A DNA stretch of 64,000 bases, from positions 171,544 to 235,543 of the forward strand of contig JAXEIF010000029.1 in the NCBI GenBank assembly GCA_034120015.1, given 5' to 3'. Positions 7,462-17,258 of the stretch are shown in pieces. The DNA comes from CALXOJ01 sp034120015 (GTDB lineage: Bacteria > Spirochaetota > Spirochaetia > JAFGXN01). The notes under the pieces were generated by a model. It made no database searches and was not told the origin of the DNA. It saw only the letters and a list, made by a program, of their open reading frames with translations. Each line of letters begins with the position of its first letter. Positions within the stretch are counted from its first letter, which is position 1. Made by a program: the position numbers and the translations under genes.

Positions 7462-10332
7462 ATGATAAAAGATGGTTTGAATATTTTATGCAGAAAAAAG
7501 TTTCATATCAGGGGACTGATTTTCCTTCTTGCCGTGATCGGGTTTATCGGATGTCCCAATCCGACAGATCAGGGGGGCAGTTCCGTTAAACCGAAGCCTA
7601 CAGAAAAGAGAGAGGGACTTTTTAATCAGGATATAAAATTGGGAGACGATGTTAAATCCGTTGTTAACCGTTTTGGAGAACCTGTTCATGAGCGGGTGCT
7701 GACAGAAGAGGGTGCTTATACTGTTACTTATACGGATGAGAAAAAGGCCGTCATGATTCTCGATAAAACAGCGCCGCAGCTTAAATTTGTAAATACATCG
7801 GCCACTTTTGATTTATATCAGCAGATTCCTTTTGAGGACAGTGTTCCGGGAACAGCATACGAGGATGCAGTTTTTTCCATGTGTTCTGAGGAAATGGCTA
7901 TTCTCGGGTATTCCGGAATCGACAGCTATGTAACATATTCTGCCACATGGCAGGGTGGAAAGGTTCCGACAACGCCCGGTACCTATGTTCGGGTCTATAC
8001 CGTAACCGATCAGGCCGGAAATACAGCATCACCGTTTGAATGGCCTGTAATTGTGTACGATAGTAAAGGTAATCCGCCTTTTGAGACGGGTTCCATTCTT
8101 GTGGAAGGGGGAAATCCGATTTCGGAGCAAACAACATACTGGTTTAAAGAAATTTCTTCTCTGACTTTTTCTCTGCCGGATTGTACTGCCGGCGGGAATC
8201 CCTCTTATTCATGGAAAGTCAATCAGCAGGAGAAATCAACGGCGGCAACATTGTCGCTTTCGCAATCGGATTTGAAAGAAGGCGCCTATCTTATAACAGC
8301 AGCAGTGAAAGATGAAGGCGGACAGGTCGGGTGGACATCGGTTTCTGTGGTTATCGACCTGACAAAGCCTGTCGTGAAAAAAGGGCCGGCAGTTGTTTAC
8401 GGTTACAGTATTGAAGAACGGAAGAATTTTAATGAGACAATCGGTCTGATGCAGATCGAAGAGACCGGGTCGGGGGTAAAAGAGATAAAAGGCGAATTTC
8501 AACCGACGGTTCCGTCGGATCAGGATGTGCAGTTAAATCAACCGTATACAAGATCGGTTGTCGTTACCGACAAAGCAGGGAATGTCAGTGATCCGTTTAC
8601 CTATACGATTATTTTCAAAGGATCGATGCAGGAAGATGATGAGAAAAATATGACGGGAACCGACGCAACGCCTGTTTCCGCTGCCGGTTTTCCTACGCCG
8701 ACACCGGCGCAAATTGACTGGATGGCGATGGGGCAGTATGCCTTTATTCATTGGGGCCCCAATGCTTTCGGTGCCGGACGGATCGGTAACGGAGAATGGG
8801 GTAACGGATATCCGTACGGAGCGGAAGCGTTTAAACCGACACGAAGTGCGGATGAGATCACTCAAGGATGGATAAATGATATTGTCACGGCAGGAATGAC
8901 CGGTTTGGTTTTTGTGGCAAAACATCACGACGGTTTTTGTCTGTGGGATACGGTTACGACGCAGTACTCGGTTTGTAAACAGGGGAGTAATTATTCCTAT
9001 TATGGTGAAGATTTTCTGAAAGCATTGATTTTAAATATGAAGCAGTATAATGAATCACATCCCGAGGCGCCTTTAAAATTGGGGGTTTATGTGTCACCTT
9101 GGGATCGTAACAACTGGACTTACGGAGGAGTCGAGCAGGTCGCGGACGGAAAAGATTTTTATCCCTATTTGGAATATGTATTCAGAACTCAGATAACGGA
9201 AGTCATCGAATATGTGGAGACATACGGCGACGGTAAAGTGTCGTTGTTTGAGCTCTGGCTCGACGGTGCCAATACGCCGTCCGGTTGGTACGGCGGTAAG
9301 AGTTACGCCGAACATAAGGCAGAAGGGGCAAATGTTTCGGTTGAAATTGATCCGGTAACAAATCGTTCAATAATTCAGACTTTCAACGAAGTCTATGATT
9401 GGGAATCAAAAGTCGAAAATCCGAATGAGGCAATGCGGGAAGTTGAATTGCCGGATGACTGGAGAGACCGGATTTATGCGGTGGCGCAGGAAGTGGTTGA
9501 CAGCTACAATACGGCATATAGCACGGAAGTCATGATTTTCGGAAGTCAGATCCGGTGGGTCGGTAACGAACAGGGATGGGCAGGCCGAACAAACTGGATT
9601 ACAGGATACGGTGTTTCTGGGGAAGAAAAAAACAATAAAGTCATTCCGGCAGAAGCTGATATGAAAACTCAAGACGGCTGGTTTTTTACGCCAAACGAAG
9701 ATAAAGGATCGGCCAAGATGATTGAATTTTGGTACAGATCTGTCGGTCGTAATGCCACGTTGTTATTGAATTTTTCGCCGGATACGGCAGGAAGAATTCC
9801 GTCGTATAATTTAAATTCTGCTCAAAAAATGTGGGAAACGGTATCGTCTGATTTTGCGGATAATATTGCCGTCCGCGTTTCCCGAATTACAGCGAGTAAT
9901 ATTCGAAACAATCATCGGAATTTTTCCCCCTATAAGGTTATTGACGGTCAATACGATACATACTGGTCTGTAGACGATGCGGCGGGTGCCGGTTCCGATC
10001 AGTGGATTCAGTTGGAATTTGATGAAGCTGTTTCCTTTAATCGCGTTGTACTGCAGGAAAATATAGCCTTCGGACAACGTGTCCGTTCATTTACTGTAGA
10101 ATACAGAAACGGTAAAAAGGATACATGGAAGATTCTGCCGTATTCGAATATGCCGACAACTATTTCCGGTGATACGGATGACCCGGACATTACAACAACG
10201 ATCGGGTTTAAACGAATCCTGCGTCTCAATACGGTCAGCGCAACCGATGTACGCGTGACCCTGAAAGAGTTTCGAAACGGAGAAAAATTTCCTGTTGCGC
10301 TTTCCGAACTGGGATTGTACTACGCGAGGTAA
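7462..10332 (+). CDS. GH29 alpha-L-fucosidase family lipoprotein, copy 1
   Basis: A 956-residue modular enzyme. The signal peptide has a lipobox F-I-G-C (Cys31) followed by Pro. Residues about 55-400 hold Ig-like domains (a sheet ending in D-K-T-A-P, and TDQAGNTASPFEW). A GH29 catalytic TIM barrel runs from about 410 to 800, with MAMGQYAFIHWGP, VAKHHDGFCLWDT and F-E-L-W-L-D-G-A-N; Asp601 in the last motif is the expected nucleophile. A discoidin/F5-8C-like carbohydrate-binding domain fills about 805-956. GH29 enzymes release alpha-L-fucose by a retaining mechanism. Anchoring suggests action at the cell surface or in the periplasm. It is 37 bases after argH with GGGAG as ribosome binding site, and ends in its own terminator. 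The exact substrate linkage is unknown. Confidence 0.88.
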   Translation: MIKDGLNILCRKKFHIRGLIFLLAVIGFIGCPNPTDQGGSSVKPKPTEKREGLFNQDIKLGDDVKSVVNRFGEPVHERVLTEEGAYTVTYTDEKKAVMILDKTAPQLKFVNTSATFDLYQQIPFEDSVPGTAYEDAVFSMCSEEMAILGYSGIDSYVTYSATWQGGKVPTTPGTYVRVYTVTDQAGNTASPFEWPVIVYDSKGNPPFETGSILVEGGNPISEQTTYWFKEISSLTFSLPDCTAGGNPSYSWKVNQQEKSTAATLSLSQSDLKEGAYLITAAVKDEGGQVGWTSVSVVIDLTKPVVKKGPAVVYGYSIEERKNFNETIGLMQIEETGSGVKEIKGEFQPTVPSDQDVQLNQPYTRSVVVTDKAGNVSDPFTYTIIFKGSMQEDDEKNMTGTDATPVSAAGFPTPTPAQIDWMAMGQYAFIHWGPNAFGAGRIGNGEWGNGYPYGAEAFKPTRSADEITQGWINDIVTAGMTGLVFVAKHHDGFCLWDTVTTQYSVCKQGSNYSYYGEDFLKALILNMKQYNESHPEAPLKLGVYVSPWDRNNWTYGGVEQVADGKDFYPYLEYVFRTQITEVIEYVETYGDGKVSLFELWLDGANTPSGWYGGKSYAEHKAEGANVSVEIDPVTNRSIIQTFNEVYDWESKVENPNEAMREVELPDDWRDRIYAVAQEVVDSYNTAYSTEVMIFGSQIRWVGNEQGWAGRTNWITGYGVSGEEKNNKVIPAEADMKTQDGWFFTPNEDKGSAKMIEFWYRSVGRNATLLLNFSPDTAGRIPSYNLNSAQKMWETVSSDFADNIAVRVSRITASNIRNNHRNFSPYKVIDGQYDTYWSVDDAAGAGSDQWIQLEFDEAVSFNRVVLQENIAFGQRVRSFTVEYRNGKKDTWKILPYSNMPTTISGDTDDPDITTTIGFKRILRLNTVSATDVRVTLKEFRNGEKFPVALSELGLYYAR

Positions 10333-10375
10333 GTTCCGGAAACGGAGAACGCTCCGGTGTTATTCGAAATCTTTC

Positions 10376-10402
10376 AAAGGCTCTCGGAAGAGAGCCTTTT
10401 TT
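10376..10402 (+). terminator. Terminator after GH29 copy 1
   Basis: Stem GGCTCTC (10379-10385) with GAGAGCC (10390-10396), GGAA loop, extended by AAA/TTT pairs and followed by a T-run. The same 7-bp stem is used again at 15245-15262. Confidence 0.9.
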
Positions 10403-10511
10403 AATGATCCGTAACCCCAAAACCGCGTATTTTCTATAACATTTGATTAAAATTATATACAATATAAATTCATTATAGTAGAATTATACCAAATCAGATT
10501 AAGGAGAAGTT

Positions 10512-13277
10512 ATGCGCAGGTCTTTATTGATGATTTTTGCAGCATTTTTAATCGGCTGTCCTTCCGGTTTTGATGAATCGCAGGGAGCTTTTACGGAAAC
10601 CCAAAACCCGACAAAACAAAGATCGGGCTATTTTAACAAAGATGTGACTCTGGGTGACGACGTTGTTTCGATCACAGATCAATACGGAGAGGTCGTTATT
10701 GGCTACAAGCTGACAGAAGAAGGCTCTTATACGATTCAGTATACGGACGGAAAAACCGAAACCATCGTCATTGATAAAACGGCGCCGTGGATCAGTTTCG
10801 TTAATTCTTCGGCAACGTATGATTTATACACGAACACCCCTTTTGAAGACAGTTTGCCTGAAAACGCTGTCCGAGACGAAGGCGGAAGCGGATACGACGG
10901 AGAGTGGCATGCGGTATGGAAAGACGGAAAAGAGCCGACCGAACCGGGTGAATATGTGCGTGTTTACACGGTTTATGATAATGCCGGGAATGCTTCCGAA
11001 CCGTATATGTGGTCGGTTGTCGTTTATGATAGTCAGGGCCTCGGTTCGCTTTCTGCGATTACCATTACGCCGAGCACAGGTTTTCAGAAACCCGACGATG
11101 CGGAGGTTTACTGGTATAAAGACAAAACTTCAAATATCACATTGACGGTCGGAGAGGTAACCGGCGGTACAGCTCCTTATATATATGCATGGAGAAAAGG
11201 GAATGAGGATTTCACAGCAGGGGAGCAGACATATGCCATTCCATCCGATTCATTAACGGAAGGAGTTGTCTCTTATGTGGTGAAAGTAACGGATGCGGGA
11301 GGACAAATTGCGACTAAAACGATTAACATAGGATTTGATCAAACGGCGCCTGTTGTTCAGAGAGCTCCGAAAGTGCTGACCGGATACATGACTAACGAAG
11401 TTCGACTCGCTTTTCAGGAGACATCCGCTCTTTTGAAGATTATCGAAATTCATTCCGGTGTTGCTACGATTCAGGGAAGTTGGAAAGACAATCCCGCCAA
11501 GATAGACATGTTTACACCATATGAAAGAACCGTTACGGTCACTGACAACGCCGGAAACACGAGTGCCGCATTCACCTATACGGTGACTTTCCAAGGCACC
11601 ATGCAGGAAGAGGATGAGGCCGCAATGACCGGTACGGCAACTGCTGTTTCAACGGACGGCTTTCCGCTGCCGTCACAGGCGCAAATTGACTGGATGGCGA
11701 TGGGACAGTACGCTTTCATTCACTGGGGACCCAATGCTTTCAGTAATGCGGAGTGGGGCAACGGTTATCCGGCGGGAGCTAACAGTTTTCGCCCCACCCG
11801 ATCGGCGGATGTGATTACACAGGAGTGGATTGATGATATTGTGACGGCAGGCATGACCGGTTTGATTTTCGTGGCGAAACACCATGACGGATTTTGCTTA
11901 TGGGATACGGTGACAACGGAATATTCGGTCTGTAAAAGCGGAGAGGGATATTCCTACTACAATGAGGACATTTTAGTTGCTCTTGTACAAAACATGAAGG
12001 AATACAATCTGAGTCATCCCGGACAGGAATTAAAACTGGGTGTTTATGTTTCGCCGTGGGACAGAAATCATTGGACATACGGCGCTGAGGATGGAGGAAA
12101 ATATCCTTATCTCGAATATGTATTGCGAACGCAAATTACAGAAGTGATTGAATGTGTCGAAACAGTCGGGGAAGGACATGTGACAATGTTTGAGCTCTGG
12201 TTGGACGGAGCAAATACACCTTCCGGTTGGTATGGGGGTAAAACGTATGCACAACATAAAGCGGACGGAGCTTCGGTCAGTGTAACGGTTCTTGACAACG
12301 GACGTGCCGATGTCGATTCATTTCGACAAACTTATGATTGGGCAGGAAAAGTAAATGTTCAGAATCCATCTCATAGCAATGTTTCGCTTCCTTCCGATTG
12401 GAGAAATCGTATATACAGTATGGCTCAGGAAGTGGTTGATAGTTACGAACCTGCCGAGATTATGATTTTCGGAACGCAAATTCGCTGGGTCGGTAACGAA
12501 CAGGGTTGGGCCGGACGTACCAATTGGATTACCGTTAGCAAAGGATTGGCGGATAATTTGTGTATGTACGGATCCGAAGAAGGAGATATTGTCAGACCGG
12601 CCGAGGCCGATATGAAAACGCAGAACGGTTGGTTTTATACACCGAATGAAGATAAAGGTTCTGCCAAAATGATCGAATTCTGGTACCGATCGACAGGCCG
12701 CAACGGAACACTGCTGCTCAATTTCTCGCCCGATACGACCGGTAAAATTCCGTCAAACAATTTATCATCGGCACAGACCATGTGGAAGACCATTTCTTCG
12801 GATTTTGCGGAAAATCTGGCAGGTAAAGTCTTTCGTGTCACGGCAAGCAACACCCGCGATAATGCTCTCGATTATTCGCAGTACAATGTCATTGACGGAG
12901 ACTACGAGACTTATTGGTCGGTGGATGACAACAGAACAGAAGGCAATGAATGGATTCAGCTGACATTTTCCGAACCGGTCTCTTTCAACAGAATAGTTTT
13001 GCAGGAGAATATTGCGTTGGGTCAGCGTGTAAAAGAGTTTAAGGTTGAGTACAGTGATAACGGAACAACTTGGCAAACGGTGACCTATCCCAATATGCCG
13101 ACAAGCATTAGCGGCGATACGAATAATCCCGATGTAACGACAACGATCGGATTTAAACGAATCCTTCGTTCCGATACGGTGCGGGCAAACCATGTTCGTG
13201 TGACATTTACTAATTACCGCAACGATACACGGGTTCCGGTGGCTTTATCGGAGTTGGGCATTTATCTCGCAAAATAA
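10512..13277 (+). CDS. GH29 alpha-L-fucosidase family lipoprotein, copy 2
   Basis: A 921-residue paralogue of the preceding gene with the same architecture: lipobox L-I-G-C (Cys16, then Pro), Ig-like modules to about residue 375, GH29 barrel about 385-765 with the same MAMGQYAFIHWGP, VAKHHDGFCLWDT and F-E-L-W-L-D-G-A-N motifs (predicted nucleophile Asp565), and a C-terminal F5/8C-like domain to the end. It lacks an insertion seen in the Ig region of copy 1 and differs in the loop between the Trp-rich motifs late in the barrel. AAGGAG lies 6 bases before the ATG. The preceding 110 bases are AT-rich with several -10-like hexamers but no clear -35. It is followed after 23 bases by the Big_2 lipoprotein gene, probably in one transcript. 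Confidence 0.88.
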   Translation: MRRSLLMIFAAFLIGCPSGFDESQGAFTETQNPTKQRSGYFNKDVTLGDDVVSITDQYGEVVIGYKLTEEGSYTIQYTDGKTETIVIDKTAPWISFVNSSATYDLYTNTPFEDSLPENAVRDEGGSGYDGEWHAVWKDGKEPTEPGEYVRVYTVYDNAGNASEPYMWSVVVYDSQGLGSLSAITITPSTGFQKPDDAEVYWYKDKTSNITLTVGEVTGGTAPYIYAWRKGNEDFTAGEQTYAIPSDSLTEGVVSYVVKVTDAGGQIATKTINIGFDQTAPVVQRAPKVLTGYMTNEVRLAFQETSALLKIIEIHSGVATIQGSWKDNPAKIDMFTPYERTVTVTDNAGNTSAAFTYTVTFQGTMQEEDEAAMTGTATAVSTDGFPLPSQAQIDWMAMGQYAFIHWGPNAFSNAEWGNGYPAGANSFRPTRSADVITQEWIDDIVTAGMTGLIFVAKHHDGFCLWDTVTTEYSVCKSGEGYSYYNEDILVALVQNMKEYNLSHPGQELKLGVYVSPWDRNHWTYGAEDGGKYPYLEYVLRTQITEVIECVETVGEGHVTMFELWLDGANTPSGWYGGKTYAQHKADGASVSVTVLDNGRADVDSFRQTYDWAGKVNVQNPSHSNVSLPSDWRNRIYSMAQEVVDSYEPAEIMIFGTQIRWVGNEQGWAGRTNWITVSKGLADNLCMYGSEEGDIVRPAEADMKTQNGWFYTPNEDKGSAKMIEFWYRSTGRNGTLLLNFSPDTTGKIPSNNLSSAQTMWKTISSDFAENLAGKVFRVTASNTRDNALDYSQYNVIDGDYETYWSVDDNRTEGNEWIQLTFSEPVSFNRIVLQENIALGQRVKEFKVEYSDNGTTWQTVTYPNMPTSISGDTNNPDVTTTIGFKRILRSDTVRANHVRVTFTNYRNDTRVPVALSELGIYLAK

Positions 13278-13300
13278 TAATTTAAAAAGGAGATTTGTGT

Positions 13301-15220
13301 ATGATGAAAAAGATTTTATTATTAACGGTACTGCTGATGGCGTTCATCGGCTGTGAGGAAACGCCTCTCTCTCAGTATACGGCATTGAAGATAGAGAGTG
13401 CCGTTACCTCGTTGTATGTCGGACAGACGGCACAGCTGACATACAAGGCGGAGCCGGCCGAAGTGAAAGAGGCTGTTGTCTGGAGTTCCAGTGATGACAA
13501 AATTCTTTCTGTCGACCAAAAGGGTGCTGTCAAAGGGATGAAAGAGGGAACGGCGACCGTTACACTGGTTGCAAAAGCAGATCCGAAATTAGCGTCGTCT
13601 GTCAAAATCGAGGTTGTGACCGATCCGAATCCGTCGGAGGTAACGGGGGTCTTTATTTATGACGGAGAGACGAAGGTAGAGAAAGAATTGACTCTGACAT
13701 TGACTCGTACGGGAGAAGAGTTTTTTGTAGAGAGAGATTTCGGGGCAGAGGTTGAATTTTCTGAAGAGGATAAAGATGTTGATAAGACGGTAACATGGGA
13801 TCTGGAGAGTCAGAATCCGGAAGGGGTGTTTACTTTGAGCGATACCGGTGTCTTTACAGCAAAGGGAAGAGGTGTTGCCGTTATTAAAGCGACCGCAAAT
13901 GCGGCGCCGTCGGTTTCGGCAACGTTGACAGTGCGTGCCGTAGCGGAAGGTGATGTCACTTCCCTGGAAATTGTCGACGCTACCGGATATGCGTTCGCCG
14001 ATAACAGTCTGATGCTGCTGGAGTCCGGAGAGGGAGTGGGTGTTCAGGTCTTCGTCTATCCAGAGAGTGCGGCGCAAACCGCTGTGTGGTCTGTCAGTTC
14101 CGATAGAATTCAGATCTGCGATTCAAATGGCGATGCGATTGATAGTACGACGGCATATGGTTTCGTTAAACTCAAAGCGGTTTCCGACAGTGGTGAATCG
14201 ACAACAGATGCGGAGCCGCTGACGGTTACCGCCACGGTCGAGCAGACGGGATTGGAGCCGGTAACGGCAACTTTGACTGTCGGCGTGATCGAAAGCCCTG
14301 TGGTGACTTTAGGCGGCTATACCGATGCCTGGATTGAAGGGGAAATATTAACCGTAGATTTACAGGACGAGGTGCAAGAGTTTCTCGAGGTGACCGGGGT
14401 AAGTACGAACGACATGACGTATAATGCGCAGGATAACGCTGTGACAGTCGGTTCGGAAAAGCTCGATGCTTCTTTAACGGTAAGCTATCGAACCGTTAAA
14501 GGCAGAGAGTCGGGAAGTACGACGGTGACCGGTCAAATTTACGCTAATACCAACCATATACGCTTCGGGAACAATATTTTCGAGGAAATTAATGATTCGG
14601 GAATCGTTTTTTTCGGAAACTCTTTGCCTTCAGGTGTATCAATCGGAAAACGAGAGAGCGGAGGTCGCTTCGAGGCTGCTGAAGGGGATACACACTATAC
14701 TTTAGACACAGAAGGACTGAGATTTGGCGGTAATCTGAGAGATATTCGAATTCTATATCCCAAGAATTCATTGCCTGATGTCGGTTTTCAGCTTCTGGCA
14801 TTGAAAGTCAAGTGGACCAGCGCCGATTATCAGCCCAATTTTTATATTGTGGATTGGCAGAGTGATTCGGATATTTACGCATTCTATTTTTACAAGAACC
14901 AGCAGAGCGGATTTGCAAGACCGGGCTGGACTATAAATCAAACGAAATCGTACAGTCCGGCACCGGTTGTCAATGACTGGAATACCTTTAAAGTTTTCGA
15001 AGGCGCAAAAGGCACTACGGTACGTTCGGCCACGGTGAATAACGGTGTTGTCAATGTATTCGATGCTTTTAATCCGGACAATCTGGCCGATTTCCGATTT
15101 GACAGTCCGAGAGGGGGTAATCTAGAAATTGCGTTCTGCGATGATAATAGCGGAACTGACCAAAAGGGCGATGTGATTGTTCAATCGCTCAGGTTTTATA
15201 ACCCAGTAGGGACGAACTGA
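13301..15220 (+). CDS. Big_2 (Ig-like) domain surface lipoprotein
   Basis: About 639 residues, lipobox F-I-G-C (Cys18, followed by Glu, unlike most of its neighbours). The start at ATG 13301 fits AGGAG 8 bases upstream; an upstream in-frame TTG (13295) is less likely. Residues about 28-110 form a Big_2 Ig-like domain, shown by LYVGQTAQLTYKAEP, VVWSSSDDKILSVDQ and MKEGTATVTL. At least one or two further Ig-like repeats follow to about 330. The C-terminal 220 residues form an unrecognised, probably beta-rich, domain with many aromatic residues (YAFYFYKNQQ and a W-x-x-F pattern), plausible for sugar binding. No catalytic motif was seen. It closes the GH29 block and ends in a terminator. Confidence 0.72.
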   Translation: MMKKILLLTVLLMAFIGCEETPLSQYTALKIESAVTSLYVGQTAQLTYKAEPAEVKEAVVWSSSDDKILSVDQKGAVKGMKEGTATVTLVAKADPKLASSVKIEVVTDPNPSEVTGVFIYDGETKVEKELTLTLTRTGEEFFVERDFGAEVEFSEEDKDVDKTVTWDLESQNPEGVFTLSDTGVFTAKGRGVAVIKATANAAPSVSATLTVRAVAEGDVTSLEIVDATGYAFADNSLMLLESGEGVGVQVFVYPESAAQTAVWSVSSDRIQICDSNGDAIDSTTAYGFVKLKAVSDSGESTTDAEPLTVTATVEQTGLEPVTATLTVGVIESPVVTLGGYTDAWIEGEILTVDLQDEVQEFLEVTGVSTNDMTYNAQDNAVTVGSEKLDASLTVSYRTVKGRESGSTTVTGQIYANTNHIRFGNNIFEEINDSGIVFFGNSLPSGVSIGKRESGGRFEAAEGDTHYTLDTEGLRFGGNLRDIRILYPKNSLPDVGFQLLALKVKWTSADYQPNFYIVDWQSDSDIYAFYFYKNQQSGFARPGWTINQTKSYSPAPVVNDWNTFKVFEGAKGTTVRSATVNNGVVNVFDAFNPDNLADFRFDSPRGGNLEIAFCDDNSGTDQKGDVIVQSLRFYNPVGTN

Positions 15221-15240
15221 AAAGGTTTTTCAACTGAAGC

Positions 15241-15268
15241 AAAAGGCTCTCTTTCGAGAGCCTTTTTT
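15241..15268 (+). terminator. Terminator closing the GH29 block
   Basis: Stem GGCTCTC (15245-15251) with GAGAGCC (15256-15262), TTTC loop, then a T-run. It lies between convergent genes; the A-run on its 5' side could let it also work for the minus-strand gene. Confidence 0.9.
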
Positions 15269-15387
15269 GTTGCACCTACCGTCGGAAATACCGCAGTTTA
15301 TACCGACATGTTTTTTCGATGGATTTCATGGTCAATGACGGTTCAGGCCGCCGACTGTGTCGGTGGTTGTTCCGCAAGATACAGGCA

Positions 15388-17112
15388 TTAACGAATTTTT
15401 GTGAGTTCTTCGGAAATATTCATCAGGTAGTCGCCAATGTGTTCGAGATGTTTGACAAAATCAAGATAAAGGAATTCCGCCCGTACATTCGATCCGTTTT
15501 CAATACGGGTTCGGGCAACATGTTTCAGATGGTTTTGGGTATCATTAATATCGTTTTCCTGCTGGGCTGCTGTTTTCAGAACGGAACTGGGCATTCGGAA
15601 TTTCAGGTTATTGGCAATCATCATCAGAAAGTTGCGAACCTGTCCGCAGTAAGGTGTCAGTTCGTTCATCTGCTCCGGCGTAAAAGCGATCTGTTTCTCG
15701 ATCTGTTTGCGTGAAAGCATGCTGAGGTTCAGACAACTGTCGGCAATACTTTCCAGTTCATCGGTAATTCGCAACAGAGCAGATACATTGCTGTGTGACT
15801 GTTCATTGATTTCTTCATTGGAACATTCGATGAGATAAAGGGAAATCTGTTCCTGCATTCGATCGGTAAAATTTTCGTCTTCGATTTGTTTTTCGATTTC
15901 TTCTTGTGAAGCCGAAATCTGCTGCTTAAAAATGTCGAAGAAGCGGTCAAACATAGCAATGACTATTTGGAACATGTGCTGAATTTCGTATCGTGCATTA
16001 ATGATGTTTAATTCGCCGACTTCACGGAATGAAGCAGAAATGAATTTCAACTCATACTCCGGTTTAGAATCTTTCTTATCGGGCATCAGTCTGATAATCA
16101 GTTTTTCCAGATATTTCATCGGGCCGATAAAAATGAGCGTATTGATACAGTTGAAAATGGTATGGAATGCCGAAAGATGCAGTGTGATGGCTGCATTGGT
16201 ATACGGAATTCCGGCAGCAGCGGCAGCTTCGATATCGGTCGGGTTAATATTGGGGTTGCCCGGAACAATGAGGTCGACCAGATGCAGAAAGGGATAAAAC
16301 AGAATCAGCGCCCAAACGGCACCGAAGGCGTTAAAAAGGAAGTGGGCCAATGAAGCCCGTTTGGCATTAACCGAGGTGCCGATAGATGCCAGCAACGCGG
16401 TAACGGTAGTTCCGATGTTGGAGCCGATGGCAATTGCCGCGGCCTGCGGGTAGTCAATCCAGCCGGAAAAGGCTACCGTCAGGGTGATGGCCAGAACGGC
16501 AGAAGAAGATTGAACGACAACGGTAATCAGAAGTCCGATTGCCGTGAAAATCAGTATCGATAAATATCCCCAGTCGGTAAAACTGCGGAAAGATTCCAAA
16601 AGAGCCGTATTGCTGCCGATATCGGGGACCGACTCTTTCAGGTAATTCAGACCGAGAAAAAGGAGTCCGAATCCGACAATGGTTTCGCCCCAATTGGCAA
16701 TGCCTGCCTTTTTCAGAAAAAGAAAAATAACGCCGATTCCGACAGCGGGAACAGCCATCAGGGCAATGTCAAACTGAAATCCCAGAAGAGAGACAATCCA
16801 TCCGGTAACCGTCGTTCCGATATTGGCGCCCATGATAACGCCGATGGACTGGAACAGGGAAATCAGTCCCGCATTGGCAAAGCTGACGACCATAACGGTT
16901 GTTGCCGACGAAGATTGGATAATAGAGGTGACCAGAAAACCGGTCGCGACGGCTTTAAAGCGGTTGCCCGTAATCCAGTTGATAATTGACTGAATTTTTT
17001 CACCGGCCGACTTCTGAAGACCGTCACTCATCAGTTTCATTCCGTAGATAAAAAGACCGAGACTTCCGATAATCTGGAATGCGGAAGCAAAAATACTTTT
17101 GAAAATATCCAT
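15388..17112 (-). CDS. Na+/phosphate symporter family protein with PhoU-like tail
   Basis: A 574-residue inner-membrane protein of the Na/Pi cotransporter (NptA/PNaS) family. Two inverted-repeat signatures are present, each with Q-S-S-S-A (VTSIIQSSSATTVMVVSFAN and VVQSSSAVLAITL), and G-A-N-I-G-T-T and G-S-N-I-G-T-T segments follow them. Eight or more hydrophobic helices fill the first 350 residues. The cytoplasmic C-terminal 200 residues are alpha-helical and charged, like PhoU domains that tie transport to phosphate status. I chose the ATG at 17112 over longer forms because AGGAG precedes it closely and the promoter lies inside any longer reading frame. It is divergent from the PRPP synthetase gene, whose product uses phosphate-rich substrates; a regulatory link is only a guess. 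Confidence 0.88.
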   Translation of the reverse strand: MDIFKSIFASAFQIIGSLGLFIYGMKLMSDGLQKSAGEKIQSIINWITGNRFKAVATGFLVTSIIQSSSATTVMVVSFANAGLISLFQSIGVIMGANIGTTVTGWIVSLLGFQFDIALMAVPAVGIGVIFLFLKKAGIANWGETIVGFGLLFLGLNYLKESVPDIGSNTALLESFRSFTDWGYLSILIFTAIGLLITVVVQSSSAVLAITLTVAFSGWIDYPQAAAIAIGSNIGTTVTALLASIGTSVNAKRASLAHFLFNAFGAVWALILFYPFLHLVDLIVPGNPNINPTDIEAAAAAGIPYTNAAITLHLSAFHTIFNCINTLIFIGPMKYLEKLIIRLMPDKKDSKPEYELKFISASFREVGELNIINARYEIQHMFQIVIAMFDRFFDIFKQQISASQEEIEKQIEDENFTDRMQEQISLYLIECSNEEINEQSHSNVSALLRITDELESIADSCLNLSMLSRKQIEKQIAFTPEQMNELTPYCGQVRNFLMMIANNLKFRMPSSVLKTAAQQENDINDTQNHLKHVARTRIENGSNVRAEFLYLDFVKHLEHIGDYLMNISEELTKIR

Positions 17113-17137
17113 GAACGCTCCTGAGTCTGTATGGTTT

Positions 17138-17166
17138 ATCTTATCAGAAAACAGTCGGAATTTCAA
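17138..17166 (-). promoter_or_regulatory. Promoter of the Na/Pi symporter gene
   Basis: On the minus strand, TTGAAA (17166-17161) and TAAGAT (17143-17138) with a 17-base spacer. The predicted start lies about 20 bases before the ATG, leaving room for the AGGAG site. Confidence 0.65.
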
Positions 17167-17210
17167 TCTGTAACCGGATGCGATTTTGCGAAAACGTAAC
17201 CGTTTCTCCG

Positions 17211-17239
17211 TTTACTTTTTGCGGTGTTCGTGCTAGAAT
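17211..17239 (+). promoter_or_regulatory. Promoter of the prs-FGGY operon
   Basis: TTTACT at 17211-17216 and TAGAAT at 17234-17239, spacing 17. The predicted start near 17246 leaves a short leader with GGAG at 17249-17252. Confidence 0.65.
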
Positions 17240-17258
17240 GCGGAAAACGGAGACGTTT

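Noticed and set aside
10403..10511. Promoter for GH29 copy 2
   Set aside because: Several TATA-like hexamers exist (for example 10474-10479), but none has a fitting -35 at 16-18 bases, so none was annotated.
17113..17258. Longer N-termini for the Na/Pi symporter (to 17166) and PRPP synthetase (from 17178)
   Set aside because: Each extension would cross its own promoter, and both shorter starts have well-spaced ribosome binding sites.
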